A stretch of 64,000 bases of DNA from Pseudohongiella acticola (GCF_001758195.1 NZ_MASR01000001.1:1302001-1366000); one strand, 5' to 3'; positions 46,271-55,505 are shown, numbered from the stretch's first letter. Translations and numbers: made by a program. The notes: generated from the letters alone by a model not told the origin.

Positions 46271-47938
46271 ATGGCCCAGTTCGTTTACACCATGCATCGC
46301 GTCGGCAAAGTCGTCCCCCCGAAAAAAGAAATTCTCAAGGACATCTCTCTGTCGTTCTTCCCGGGCGCCAAGATTGGCGTGCTGGGCCTCAACGGTTCTG
46401 GCAAATCCACACTGCTACGCATCATGGCCGGCGTCGACAAGGAATATAACGGCGAGGCACGCGCGCAAACCGGCATCAATGTCGGTTACCTGCCTCAGGA
46501 ACCGGCACTGAATCAGGACAAGGACGTGCGTGGCAACGTCGAAGAAGGCATGGGCGAAACCATCAAATTGCTGGAAGAGTTCAATGCCATCAGTGACCGT
46601 TTTGCCGAGCCCATGAGTGATGACGAAATGACCGAACTGCTGGAAAAGCAGGGCGATCTGCAGAATGCGATAGATGCGGCCAATGGCTGGGATCTGGAGC
46701 GTACCCTGGAAATTGCCGCCGACGCTCTGCGCCTGCCGCCCTGGGAAGCCGATGTCAGCAAACTGTCAGGTGGTGAAAAACGCCGGGTCGCTCTTTGCCG
46801 ACTGCTGCTGTCCAACCCTGACATGCTGTTGCTTGACGAGCCTACCAACCACCTGGACGCAGAAAGTGTGGCGTGGCTGGAACGTTTCCTGAAAGAATTC
46901 CCTGGCACCGTGGTGGCGATCACGCACGATCGCTACTTCCTGGATAACGCTGCCAGCTGGATTCTTGAGCTGGACCGTGGTTACGGCATCCCCTTCGAAG
47001 GCAACTACACCAACTGGCTGGAGAACAAGGAAAAGCGCCTGGAGACAGAGCAGCGTCAGGAGGCCGCGCGCGAAAAGACCATACGCCACGAACTGGAGTG
47101 GGTGCGCAACAACCCCAAAGGTCGGCAGGCCAAGAGCAAGGCGCGACTGGCCCGGTTTGAGGAAATGAATTCACAGGAATTCCAGAAGCGTAACGAGACC
47201 ACCGAATTGTATATTCCACCGGGGCCGCGTCTGGGCGACAAGGTCATCGAAGTCAACAACCTGAGCAAGTCCTTCGAAGACAAAACCCTGATCAGCGACC
47301 TGAGTTTCTCGGTGCCCAAAGGGGCTATTGTTGGCATTATCGGCGGCAACGGTGCCGGTAAAACCACGTTTCTACGCATGCTGACCGGGGTAGAACAGCC
47401 GGACAGCGGCAACATAGAATTGGGCGACACCGTTGACCTGGCCTACGTCGATCAGAGCCGCGACTCGCTCGACGGCAGCAAAACCGTGTGGCAAGAGCTG
47501 TCGGAAGAGCAGGATATCCTGCAGATCGGCAAATACGAAGTGCCCTCACGCGCCTACGTCGGGCGCTTCAACTTCCGCGGTGGCGATCAGCAAAAGTTCA
47601 TCAAAGACCTGTCAGGTGGTGAACGTAACCGGGTGCATCTGGCCAAGCTGCTGAAACGTGGCGCCAATGTCCTGTTACTGGACGAACCGACCAATGATCT
47701 GGACGTGGAGACCCTGCGGGCGCTGGAAGAAGGCCTGCTTAACTTCCCGGGATCGGTTATTGTGGTGTCGCATGATCGCTGGTTCCTGGATCGCATCTGC
47801 ACCCACATCCTGGCTTTTGAAGGTGACAGCCAGGTCGTGTTCCATGAAGGCAACTACACGGATTATGAGGCAGATCGCAAGAAGCGATTGGGCGATAACG
47901 CCAACCCGACGCGCATCAAATATCGCAAGCTCGCGTAA
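46271..47938 (+). CDS. ettA: Energy-dependent translational throttle protein EttA (ABC-F)
   Basis: ABC-F ATPase that binds the ribosomal E site and gates the first elongation step according to ATP/ADP ratio. Two ABC domains: Walker A GLNGSGKST and GGNGAGKTT; signatures LSGGEKRRVAL and LSGGERNRVHL; Walker B LLLDEPTNHLDAE and LLLDEPTNDLDVE. The arm is in domain 1 and the linker in KNKEKRLETEQRQ-type sequence. ATG 46271 (MAQFVYTMHRVGKVVPP) gives 555 aa, identical to the E. coli length. Confidence 0.97.
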   Translation: MAQFVYTMHRVGKVVPPKKEILKDISLSFFPGAKIGVLGLNGSGKSTLLRIMAGVDKEYNGEARAQTGINVGYLPQEPALNQDKDVRGNVEEGMGETIKLLEEFNAISDRFAEPMSDDEMTELLEKQGDLQNAIDAANGWDLERTLEIAADALRLPPWEADVSKLSGGEKRRVALCRLLLSNPDMLLLDEPTNHLDAESVAWLERFLKEFPGTVVAITHDRYFLDNAASWILELDRGYGIPFEGNYTNWLENKEKRLETEQRQEAAREKTIRHELEWVRNNPKGRQAKSKARLARFEEMNSQEFQKRNETTELYIPPGPRLGDKVIEVNNLSKSFEDKTLISDLSFSVPKGAIVGIIGGNGAGKTTFLRMLTGVEQPDSGNIELGDTVDLAYVDQSRDSLDGSKTVWQELSEEQDILQIGKYEVPSRAYVGRFNFRGGDQQKFIKDLSGGERNRVHLAKLLKRGANVLLLDEPTNDLDVETLRALEEGLLNFPGSVIVVSHDRWFLDRICTHILAFEGDSQVVFHEGNYTDYEADRKKRLGDNANPTRIKYRKLA

Positions 47939-47975
47939 ACTGTCTAAATATGCAAAAGCGATCAAGATTCAGCGG

Positions 47976-47996
47976 CAGGGGCCGATAAGGCCCCTG
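47976..47996 (+). other. Strong hairpin between ettA and the PilZ gene
   Basis: CAGGGGCC (47976-47983), loop GATAA, GGCCCCTG (47989-47996): a perfect 8-bp GC-rich stem without T-tract. It begins 38 nt after the ettA stop, in a 138-nt gap that also holds GGATC/GGATCC repeats. Could be an mRNA stability or leader element. Confidence 0.45.
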
Positions 47997-48076
47997 AGGA
48001 GTGCACTGTAGTACCGAGCCTGAGGATCTGTAGCGGATCCGAAGACAACGCCCGATTTCGAAACAGAGCCTGTAAA

Positions 48077-48457
48077 ATGACTGATAGCAACGGCCCCAAG
48101 ACCGAGACCGACCCTCAGCGCTCGTTTACGCGTATCTTTTTTGATGCCGAAACGGTGGTCACGCAGGACGACCATATCTGGCCCGTCCAGTTAATTGATA
48201 TTTCCCTGCGCGGCATTTTGATTCAGGTACTGCCAGACCAGAAAATTAATGACAACAAACTGGTCGACATCAGCATTCATCTGGGCGGCGATATTCAGAT
48301 CTGCATGGAAGCGCGTGTTGCCAATCACCGTGACGACAAGGTGGGGCTGGTGTGTGAACATATCGATGTTGACAGCATGACGCACCTGCGGCGTCTGGTA
48401 GAGCTCAATATGGGCGATGCCAGCCTGCTTGAGCGCGAACTGTCCGTGCTCAACTAA
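48077..48457 (+). CDS. PilZ-domain c-di-GMP-binding protein
   Basis: 126-aa single-domain PilZ protein. The c-di-GMP-binding residues are present: RSFTR (R15-xxx-R19) and DISLRG (D41-x-S-x-x-G46). Predicted cytoplasmic. It resembles the free-standing PilZ proteins that modulate twitching, flagella or polysaccharide, but no partner is nearby. The diguanylate cyclase at 41.2 kb could supply its ligand. Confidence 0.9.
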   Translation: MTDSNGPKTETDPQRSFTRIFFDAETVVTQDDHIWPVQLIDISLRGILIQVLPDQKINDNKLVDISIHLGGDIQICMEARVANHRDDKVGLVCEHIDVDSMTHLRRLVELNMGDASLLERELSVLN

Positions 48458-48541
48458 GTGGCCCTGCCTGCATGCCTTAAACCCGCAAGCCGCAAAAAGT
48501 CTCAACAAAAGATTGCAACAGAGGATCGCAACAGAAATCCT

Positions 48542-49264
48542 TCAGATGTCGAGAGCGGCACGCAACCGGGCCAATCTCTGTTCCCTCTCAGCAAAGGTCA
48601 GCGGCTGTGACGGATCCTTTTCCAGTGCCGGTGGCATCGGATCCTGCAGGTCCTCCCCACGAATGACGCGCTGGCACAACTGCCGGTAATAATAGGCAAA
48701 CACCGGGAACACCTTGTCCTCGGCCTCTGTCGCCAGAAAAAACCAGTCAGTGGCTTTGCCGGCCTGATACACGGCCGGATGCGACCAGCCATAAGCCGCC
48801 TTGGGTGCGGGGGCACGGCATGCTTCAGTATAGGCATCACGCTCGGAAGGCAGCCCAAACAGCCCGTAGGATTCTTCACAGGCACGGATCACCGCGGAGA
48901 TGGTAGGCAGGAAATCCTGACTCTTCACCAACCGCCGGGCCGCTGTTACCAGCTGTTCCGGGTGGAAATCAGCCAGACACTCCAGCCAGTATTTTTTCGC
49001 CATCACCAGCCGGTCAGGGTCACCATAGGCCTTGTGATACTGGTTGTGGTAAGCCAGCTCAAACTCTGCGAACAACTGATTGATTGCGTCAACCTGGTCA
49101 GGTCCGTTGCTGTGGTCTGCACCTGATCGTTTATCACCGGCCGAGCCCGAGGTCGAGTTGGAGCCTGAATGGCGTTTACTCCGCCCAGCTTCTGTCTGTG
49201 AAGCGCCTGAACGTGGCTTCAAGGCTTTGCCCGCCTCGTTCAGCAGATTGTTTATCTCGTGCAT
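48542..49264 (-). CDS. Lambda P-like replication protein (putative helicase loader)
   Basis: 240 aa resembling phage replication protein P. Low-complexity Ser/Gly N-terminus (about 1-55), then INQLFAEFELAYHNQYHKAYGD, AKKYWLECLADFHPEQLVTAARRLVKSQDFLPTISAVIRACEE and a C-terminal YYYRQLCQRVIRGEDLQ. Lambda P loads DnaB helicase. Its pairing with a DnaT-like protein suggests a chromosomal DnaT/DnaC-type restart function rather than a prophage, since no phage genes adjoin. Its ATG at 49264 (GGGG 6-7 nt before) lies 89 nt inside the DnaT-like gene. Confidence 0.72.
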   Translation of the reverse strand: MHEINNLLNEAGKALKPRSGASQTEAGRSKRHSGSNSTSGSAGDKRSGADHSNGPDQVDAINQLFAEFELAYHNQYHKAYGDPDRLVMAKKYWLECLADFHPEQLVTAARRLVKSQDFLPTISAVIRACEESYGLFGLPSERDAYTEACRAPAPKAAYGWSHPAVYQAGKATDWFFLATEAEDKVFPVFAYYYRQLCQRVIRGEDLQDPMPPALEKDPSQPLTFAEREQRLARLRAALDI

Positions 49265-50336
49265 GCGTCAACCCCGTTGCCGCGCCAGCGTCCAGACGCC
49301 GCGCCCAGGAATATTTGATGAATTGCAAAAAGCGGGTATTCCAGGAGGCCTGGGGCTGCCCGGTATCACGCCAGTAGAGAACAAATTCCGGTACCTTGTT
49401 ACGGGCAAAGTCTTCGTCAATTTCAGCGAGTCGCAACACATCAAACACTTCGGCACTGGGCTGCCAGTTTTCGCTGATCGGTCGCGGCACCCCGTCGTTG
49501 ACCACGGATGCCTTGTAACGCGCCCATTGTCGGCGTATATGTTCGATGAAACGCGTATTCCAGGTACCATTCTGGGCACCCCGCTCACGCCAGTATAAAA
49601 CAAACTCCGGCACAGCGTCTTCGACAAAGGTTTCATTGATGCCCGCATTACACAAAATATCAATCGCATCCTGACTGGGCTGCCAATTCGCCGACATGGT
49701 GGTCTCAAGTTCGGCGGCACCCCGACGTGTCTGCTCCTGGCGCCATTCTCGCAGCACGTGCTTATAAAACGCGTTACCCCAGGAGAACCTGGACTGGGCG
49801 CGATCGCGCCAGTACATGACAAAACCCGGCACCCGCTCCAGCGCAAACGCATCCGGCACGCCGTGCTGCCGGCACAGACTGAGCCATTCATCGCCGGGCT
49901 GCCAGTCAGGCGCAATGTATCCGGCGGTTCCCCTGCCCGCTTCCGTGGTTTTGCCGGCGGCGACCATTGCCACTTTCGCCGACGTTACGGGTGTCGGTTC
50001 AGCCGGTGCCAGCGGCGTAGCATCGTCCGCCGGTCGCTGATTGATGGCAATGTACCATCCGTCTTCCTGACCGGCGCGCGCCTCTACCAGAATCAGACCC
50101 AGATCCTGCAGGTTCTTTTGCACCCGACGAATATCAATCCAGGCCCAGAATGGCAGCGCATCGAGTAACGCCTGTTGCTCCAGCAACAGCCAGGTCAGTC
50201 CTTTACGTTCTATACCCGGACGATGGGCCATCAATTCACTGAGCACGTGCAATAACACCGCCTCTTCAAGGCCGATGGTAGCTGCCAGTGTCGGCGAAAT
50301 GATCAGGGGACGCTCAGGGATCAGGGAAGATTGCAT
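49176..50336 (-). CDS. Protein with three DnaT-like domains
   Basis: 386 aa. The N-terminal 100 residues look like a helical replication/winged-helix region (IGLEEAVLLHVLSELM..). Three DnaT-like units follow at about 144-202, 217-276 and 290-348, spaced 73 residues apart. Each reads WQP..(x)n..VPEFVLYWR..(G)..SWNTRF..HI...WA, with the third and second closest. E. coli DnaT has one such domain, binds ssDNA and works with PriA/PriB/DnaC. Three in a row should extend ssDNA contact (inference). Overlaps the P-like gene by 89 nt. Confidence 0.78.
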   Translation of the reverse strand: MQSSLIPERPLIISPTLAATIGLEEAVLLHVLSELMAHRPGIERKGLTWLLLEQQALLDALPFWAWIDIRRVQKNLQDLGLILVEARAGQEDGWYIAINQRPADDATPLAPAEPTPVTSAKVAMVAAGKTTEAGRGTAGYIAPDWQPGDEWLSLCRQHGVPDAFALERVPGFVMYWRDRAQSRFSWGNAFYKHVLREWRQEQTRRGAAELETTMSANWQPSQDAIDILCNAGINETFVEDAVPEFVLYWRERGAQNGTWNTRFIEHIRRQWARYKASVVNDGVPRPISENWQPSAEVFDVLRLAEIDEDFARNKVPEFVLYWRDTGQPQASWNTRFLQFIKYSWARRLDAGAATGLTHARDKQSAERGGQSLEATFRRFTDRSWAE

Positions 50337-50645
50337 GTCTGGACCAGAGTTTGCATTATTAAGTAAAGCAAGATTCGATTGAGTGATCGGCTGGAGCGGT
50401 TTTTACCAGCGCCGCTGCCTTGAAAGACCAGTGCCAGGAGGTGGCATCCACACCGACAAATTGTGATTCTGCGTGAAAGCTTACCACATCAGCGCGCCGT
50501 CACACGACAGGGACAACGCACAGACCCGGCAAGGAACACAGTGCCGGACACGGCGCTGACCACATGGGATCGACCACCGCAGACGCACCTTTATGGTGCA
50601 GCGCACTGACATGGTGCGCCTCAGCGGCCACTAAAGGACGTCAAA
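50337..50645. other. 309-bp divergent intergenic region
   Basis: Separates the DnaT-like gene (minus) from the glucosylglycerate operon (plus). The DnaT side is AT-rich (50350-50385). The operon side has AAAGGACG as ribosome binding site of the kinase gene. I see no ORF, terminator or convincing promoter pair. Confidence 0.6.
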
Positions 50646-51575
50646 ATGCCAGCCCCCAACCACAGCGCTGATGATCGCGCCTTACATCTCTGGCAGGCGC
50701 TTGCCGATGCCGACGGGCTGCCGCCAGCGTGGCTTGCCGACGCCGTCCAGTATGTGGCGCCGCTGGCCAACAGGCTGGCTGAGCGACACGCAACACAACC
50801 ACAACCGCTTGTGGTTGGCATAAACGGTGCACAGGGAACTGGTAAATCAACTCTGGCCAAAGCGCTTGCCCTGATGCTTGAAACCCGGTTCAGCCTGAAA
50901 ACCACTGCATTATCACTGGATGACTTTTATCTTGGTCACGCTGCGCGCCAGCATCTGAGCCAGACTGTGCACCCCTTGCTGGCCACACGTGGTGTACCCG
51001 GCACGCATGACATTGCGCTGGCGCTTGCTACAGTGCAGTCACTGCGTAGCTCGCATGGCATTGTAGCCCTGCCGGCATTCGACAAAGCCAGTGATGATTG
51101 CGTTGCGGAGTCGGCGCGCCGCCACACCTCAGCGCCACGCGATGTCATCATACTGGAAGGCTGGTGTATCGGCGTGTGCCCGCAGACAGACGCCGCACTG
51201 ACCGAGGCGGTGAACACGCTGGAAACACAGGAGGACACCGATGGACGCTGGCGACATTACGTCAACGACTGCCTGGCCGCTGACTATCAGGCCCTGTTCG
51301 CAAACATCGATTATCTGGTGATGTTGAAAGCACCTGATTTTGACTGTGTGCTGGAATGGCGAAGCCTGCAGGAGACCAAACTGGCAGACAGACTTAAGGC
51401 GCAGAATCACGATGGCACCCGGATCATGTCCGCCGACGCCATTGCAAGATTCATACAACACTACGAGCGACTGACCCGCCACGGCTTCGCTACCTTGCCA
51501 GAGCGGGCGGATACCACCTTTTACCTGGACACAAACCACCGCATCTGCGACCAGAACCACAGAGCCTATCAGTAA
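50646..51575 (+). CDS. D-glycerate 3-kinase (GLYK-like)
   Basis: P-loop kinase of the YggC/GLYK family that phosphorylates D-glycerate at C3. Walker A GAQGTGKS (61-68), LSLDDFYLGH (substrate/Mg region), LPAFDKASDDC and ILEGWCIG. 309 aa. First gene of a four-gene operon. It makes 3-phosphoglycerate, which the downstream GpgS uses as acceptor, and can recycle glycerate released by the GH13 phosphorylase. Confidence 0.85.
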   Translation: MPAPNHSADDRALHLWQALADADGLPPAWLADAVQYVAPLANRLAERHATQPQPLVVGINGAQGTGKSTLAKALALMLETRFSLKTTALSLDDFYLGHAARQHLSQTVHPLLATRGVPGTHDIALALATVQSLRSSHGIVALPAFDKASDDCVAESARRHTSAPRDVIILEGWCIGVCPQTDAALTEAVNTLETQEDTDGRWRHYVNDCLAADYQALFANIDYLVMLKAPDFDCVLEWRSLQETKLADRLKAQNHDGTRIMSADAIARFIQHYERLTRHGFATLPERADTTFYLDTNHRICDQNHRAYQ

Positions 51576-51580
51576 CCGTG

Positions 51581-52441
51581 ATGACTTCCCGAACCGGCAA
51601 ACAGACTAACAGTCAACCCAAAACAGCAACGGCAGCCAGCAGGATCATTGTGCTAACCGATCTCGACGGCACTCTGCTGGATCACTATAACTATTCCGCC
51701 GAACCTGCTCTGGCCACCATACGTAAACTACAAAGACACCGGATACCCTTGATATTCAACACCAGCAAAACGCTGGCAGAGTGCGAAGCGCTCAGTGAAA
51801 AACTGGGACTGTCGGATCCGTTTATTGTTGAAAACGGCTCTGCCACCTACTATCCAAAGCGGCGCTTCCGCACCGCGCCTGCCGGTGGTACATCGTACGG
51901 CGCCTACTGGCAGGTGATCGCCGGGCTGAGTTACGAAGACATTCGCGAGCGCCTGGCTGACATCAAGCCGGACTACCGCATGGTCGCTCTCAGTGATTGT
52001 TCACTGGGCGATATCTGCGCCTCCACGGGCCTGAGTATGACCGCAGCGCGGCGCGCCCAGAATCGGCAGTTCAGCGAACCGCTTATCTGGCAGGACAGCG
52101 ACGACGCGCTTCAGCGCTTCCGACAGGCGCTGGCGGACAAAGGTTTATCGACACTGCGCGGCGGGCGTTTTTTGCACGTGCTGGGCGACACCGACAAAGG
52201 CAAAGCACTGACTGCCATAAAAGCCGTCTACAGTCAGACCAGTGCAACGGTTGTCGCCATTGCGCTGGGTGATGGTGATAACGATATCGCCATGCTGCAG
52301 GCTGCAGATTACCCGGTTTTGATTCGCTCGCCGGCACATGCGCTGCCCGAACTGGTGACCACGCGGCCGGTGACCATCAGTGACCAGACCGGGCCCGCCG
52401 GATGGGCTGACAGCATCAAAGGCCTGCTCAAAAAGCTTTAA
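51581..52441 (+). CDS. gpgP: Glucosyl-3-phosphoglycerate phosphatase (MpgP-type HAD)
   Basis: HAD-IIB phosphatase that removes phosphate from glucosyl-3-phosphoglycerate to give glucosylglycerate. Motif I VLTDLDGTLLDH with two catalytic Asp, motif II FNTSKT, motif III/IV IALGDGDNDIAML. The cap has the MpgP-type IVENGSATYYPK. ATG 51581 (286 aa); a GTG one codon earlier is possible. MpgP and GpgP cannot be distinguished by eye; the neighbouring GpgS and GH13_18 favour the glucosyl substrate. Confidence 0.82.
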   Translation: MTSRTGKQTNSQPKTATAASRIIVLTDLDGTLLDHYNYSAEPALATIRKLQRHRIPLIFNTSKTLAECEALSEKLGLSDPFIVENGSATYYPKRRFRTAPAGGTSYGAYWQVIAGLSYEDIRERLADIKPDYRMVALSDCSLGDICASTGLSMTAARRAQNRQFSEPLIWQDSDDALQRFRQALADKGLSTLRGGRFLHVLGDTDKGKALTAIKAVYSQTSATVVAIALGDGDNDIAMLQAADYPVLIRSPAHALPELVTTRPVTISDQTGPAGWADSIKGLLKKL

Positions 52442-52467
52442 CTGAACATCAACAGGAGGATACAGGT

Positions 52468-53700
52468 ATGGGCGACTTTCACCAGAACGGTGTCATCACC
52501 ACACTGCACAATCTAAGCAACCGTCCGCTGGCGGAACTGGAGTACGAGCTGGAAGTATTTTCCAAAATGCGCCCGATGACGTTGATCCTGCCGTCCCTGT
52601 ATTCCGAGCTTCAGGGACCGGCCTTACCTAATATCATCAAAGAATTATCACAGGTACCTTATCTCAGCCAGATCGTGATCGGCCTGGATCGCGCCAATGA
52701 AGCCGAGTATCGACATGCGCGCGAATTCTTCTCCGAGTTACCACAGCACCACCGCATTTTATGGAACGACGGCCCTCGCTTGCGCGCCATCGATGAACGC
52801 CTGCAGAGCCAGGGACTGGCACCGACCGAGGCAGGCAAAGGTCGCAATGTCTGGTATTGCCTGGGCTACACACTGGCTTCACGAAAAAGTCAGGCCATCG
52901 CCCTGCACGATTGCGACATCCTGACCTACAAACGGGAAATGCTGGCAAGGTTGATCTATCCCGTTGCCAACCCCGGTTTTAACTACCAATTTTGCAAAGG
53001 TTATTATGCTCGGGTCGCCGATGGAAAAATCAACGGACGGGTGTGCCGGCTGATGGTCACGCCCCTGCTCAGGGCACTAAAAAAAGTGCTGCCGCAAAGT
53101 GAATACCTGGACTATCTGGACAGCTACCGTTACCCGCTGGCCGGTGAATTCTCATTCCGCACTGAAGCCGTCAATGATCTGCGCATTCCCAGCGACTGGG
53201 GCCTGGAAATAGGAATTCTGTCAGAGATGTTTCGAAACAACGCCACCAACCGCTTGTGTCAGGTCGACATCGCCGACAATTACGATCACAAACATCAGGA
53301 CCTGTCGGCAGACAATGCCGAAGCCGGGCTATCAAAAATGTCCATCGACATTGCCAAGGCCATTTTCCGCAAACTCGCCACCAACGGCGTCGTGCTGTCG
53401 AGTGAAACTTTCCGCACCATCAAGGCAAGCTATTTTCGTATCGCGCTGGATTTTGTCGAAACCTACCGCAACGACGCGCTGATCAACGGACTGACACTGG
53501 ATATCCACAAGGAAGAACAGGCCGTGGAGCTGTTTGCCCGCAACATCAAGGCGGCCGGGGAATATTTTCTCGACAACCCCATGGAGACTCCGTTCATACC
53601 CAGCTGGAACCGGGTGCGCAGCGCACAACCCAATATTCTCGAAGAATTGAAAGAGGCCGTCGAAGCCGACACCCGGGAATTCATGAACCAGGCAGGATGA
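52468..53700 (+). CDS. gpgS: Glucosyl-3-phosphoglycerate synthase
   Basis: GT81-like glycosyltransferase joining NDP-glucose to 3-phosphoglycerate. DxD-like metal motif HDCD at 147-150, GKGRNVWY at 123-130 and AGEFSFRTEAVNDLRIPSDWGLEIGIL as the acceptor-side region. Ribosome binding site AGGAGG before ATG. 410 aa. The product, after GpgP action, is the compatible solute glucosylglycerate, made under salt or nitrogen limitation in marine bacteria. Overlaps the next gene's possible ATG (ATGA). Confidence 0.85.
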   Translation: MGDFHQNGVITTLHNLSNRPLAELEYELEVFSKMRPMTLILPSLYSELQGPALPNIIKELSQVPYLSQIVIGLDRANEAEYRHAREFFSELPQHHRILWNDGPRLRAIDERLQSQGLAPTEAGKGRNVWYCLGYTLASRKSQAIALHDCDILTYKREMLARLIYPVANPGFNYQFCKGYYARVADGKINGRVCRLMVTPLLRALKKVLPQSEYLDYLDSYRYPLAGEFSFRTEAVNDLRIPSDWGLEIGILSEMFRNNATNRLCQVDIADNYDHKHQDLSADNAEAGLSKMSIDIAKAIFRKLATNGVVLSSETFRTIKASYFRIALDFVETYRNDALINGLTLDIHKEEQAVELFARNIKAAGEYFLDNPMETPFIPSWNRVRSAQPNILEELKEAVEADTREFMNQAG

Positions 53701-53702
53701 CC

Positions 53703-55505
53703 ATGGCGGACCTGAACACACGAGTCAGTAATCATTTACAACATATCTACCCGGCGCTGAACAGCGCCGACATTCAGCAGCTGGCACTGTCATTGATAAC
53801 CACCATGCGGCTTGAGCCCGAACAGGTGCATGCCGGCCGTCAGCAGCAAATCTGGGATCAGCGCGATGTTTACCTGATCACCTATGCCGACAGCATCAAA
53901 TCGGCCGCAGACGAGATGCCGCTGCAGACGCTGCAGACCTTCCTGTGCCAACACCTGAAAGGCAGCATCAGCGGCGTGCACGTATTGCCGTTTTTCCCGT
54001 GGAGTTCGGACGATGGCTTTGCTGTCAGTGATTACAACACGGTACACCCGGCGCTAGGTAACTGGCAGGACATCGAAGCACTGGCCGGCGACTTCAAACT
54101 CATGGCAGACCTGGTCGTCAACCACTGTTCTGCATCACATACCTGGTTCCAGCAGTTTATTACCGGGCAATCTCCCGGCAAAGACTATTTTTATACCGCC
54201 GATCCGGCGCTGGATCTGAGCGCGGTCACCCGACCGCGCACCAGTGAGCTGTTGCAATCGGTGCCAACGGCCGATGGCACCCGGCATGTCTGGTGCACCT
54301 TTGGTCACGACCAGGTCGATTTTGACTTCCGTAACCCGGATGTATTGCTGGAGTTTGTTCGCATCATCCGTCTGTATCTTGACCATCAGATCCGGGTTTT
54401 TCGCCTCGATGCGGTCGCCTTTATCTGGAAAGAGCCTGGCGGCAATTGCCTGAACCTGTTGCAGACGCACGAGATTGTGCGCTTGCTGCGCGCACTGATT
54501 GAACATGCCGACACCGAAGCGCTGATCATTACTGAAACCAACATACCAAAACGTGAAAACCTGAGTTACTTTGGCAATGCCAATGAAGCCCATAGCATTT
54601 ACAATTTCTCACTGCCACCGCTATTGGTATTCACTCTGCTGAACGGCAATTGCCGTCACATAAAAAACTGGTTGATGAGCATGCCGCCTGCCCAATTGGG
54701 CACCTTCTATTTTAATTTTATCGCCTCGCATGACGGCATTGGTCTGCGGCCGGCCGAAGGCCTGCTCAGCGACCAGGAGATTGAATCCCTGCTCGCGGGC
54801 ATTGAACGATCCGGTGGCCGTATCTCCTGGCGCGCGACCTCGGCACTGGAGCGCCGCCCCTATGAGATCAACGTCAGCCTGTGGGATGCACTGGCTTGCA
54901 CCCTGGAGGATCAATCCGGCGCACCCGACGCCTGGCAACTGCAGCGCTTTATCTGTGCCCATGCAATTCTGCTGGCATTGGAAGGGGTACCGGCATTCTA
55001 CATTCACAGCCTGCTGGCAACCGGCAATGACGAGGCACGTCTGGCGCAGAGTGGGCACAACCGTCACATCAATCGCCACCAGTGGTCTCAGAGCGAACTG
55101 AACAGGTTGTTGGAGGACAACAACAGCCACCATGCCCGGGTATTGGCGGCGCTGAAATCACTGATTGCCATCCGTCAACAACAACCGGCCTTTCACCCCA
55201 ATGCAACGCAGTTCACGCTGCACCTGGGCGATGGCATCTTTGCCTTCTGGCGCCAGAGTATCAATCGGGAGCAAAGTATTTTTGCGCTCAATAATATTTC
55301 CCTGCAGACGCACCACATTCCGTTGTCAGACATCAACCTGATCGACACCGAGGACTGGTACGACCTGGTCAGTGGCCAGCACGTTGCACTGGACGACCAG
55401 GAGATAGTGCTGGCTCCGTATCAGACGGTCTGGCTCAGCAACCGCCGCCCCGACACCAGTGGTAGTACCAGCGCGGGCAGCAGCAAGGCTGCAGACGACA
55501 ACTGA
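53703..55505 (+). CDS. GH13_18 glucosylglycerate (sucrose-type) phosphorylase
   Basis: Alpha-amylase-family phosphorylase; in this cluster most likely glucosylglycerate phosphorylase, giving glucose-1-phosphate and glycerate. GH13 landmarks: LPFFPWSSDDGFAVSDY, catalytic nucleophile Asp in RVFRLDAVAF, acid/base Glu in IITETN, FIASHDGIG, and IPAFYIHSLL-type (GVPAFYIHSLLA) toward the C-terminus. ATG 53703 behind AGGA (600 aa); ATG 53697 overlaps gpgS. The C-terminal tail (SGSTSAGSSKAADDN) lies in an 85-nt convergent overlap with the next gene and is not conserved-looking. Confidence 0.82.
   Translation: MADLNTRVSNHLQHIYPALNSADIQQLALSLITTMRLEPEQVHAGRQQQIWDQRDVYLITYADSIKSAADEMPLQTLQTFLCQHLKGSISGVHVLPFFPWSSDDGFAVSDYNTVHPALGNWQDIEALAGDFKLMADLVVNHCSASHTWFQQFITGQSPGKDYFYTADPALDLSAVTRPRTSELLQSVPTADGTRHVWCTFGHDQVDFDFRNPDVLLEFVRIIRLYLDHQIRVFRLDAVAFIWKEPGGNCLNLLQTHEIVRLLRALIEHADTEALIITETNIPKRENLSYFGNANEAHSIYNFSLPPLLVFTLLNGNCRHIKNWLMSMPPAQLGTFYFNFIASHDGIGLRPAEGLLSDQEIESLLAGIERSGGRISWRATSALERRPYEINVSLWDALACTLEDQSGAPDAWQLQRFICAHAILLALEGVPAFYIHSLLATGNDEARLAQSGHNRHINRHQWSQSELNRLLEDNNSHHARVLAALKSLIAIRQQQPAFHPNATQFTLHLGDGIFAFWRQSINREQSIFALNNISLQTHHIPLSDINLIDTEDWYDLVSGQHVALDDQEIVLAPYQTVWLSNRRPDTSGSTSAGSSKAADDN

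Noticed and set aside
47939-48076. c-di-GMP (GEMM) riboswitch before the PilZ gene
   Set aside because: The conserved core of the riboswitch is absent.
48542-50336. Prophage remnant suggested by the P-like gene
   Set aside because: No integrase, structural or lysis gene and no attachment-site repeats adjoin; flanks are ordinary chromosomal genes.
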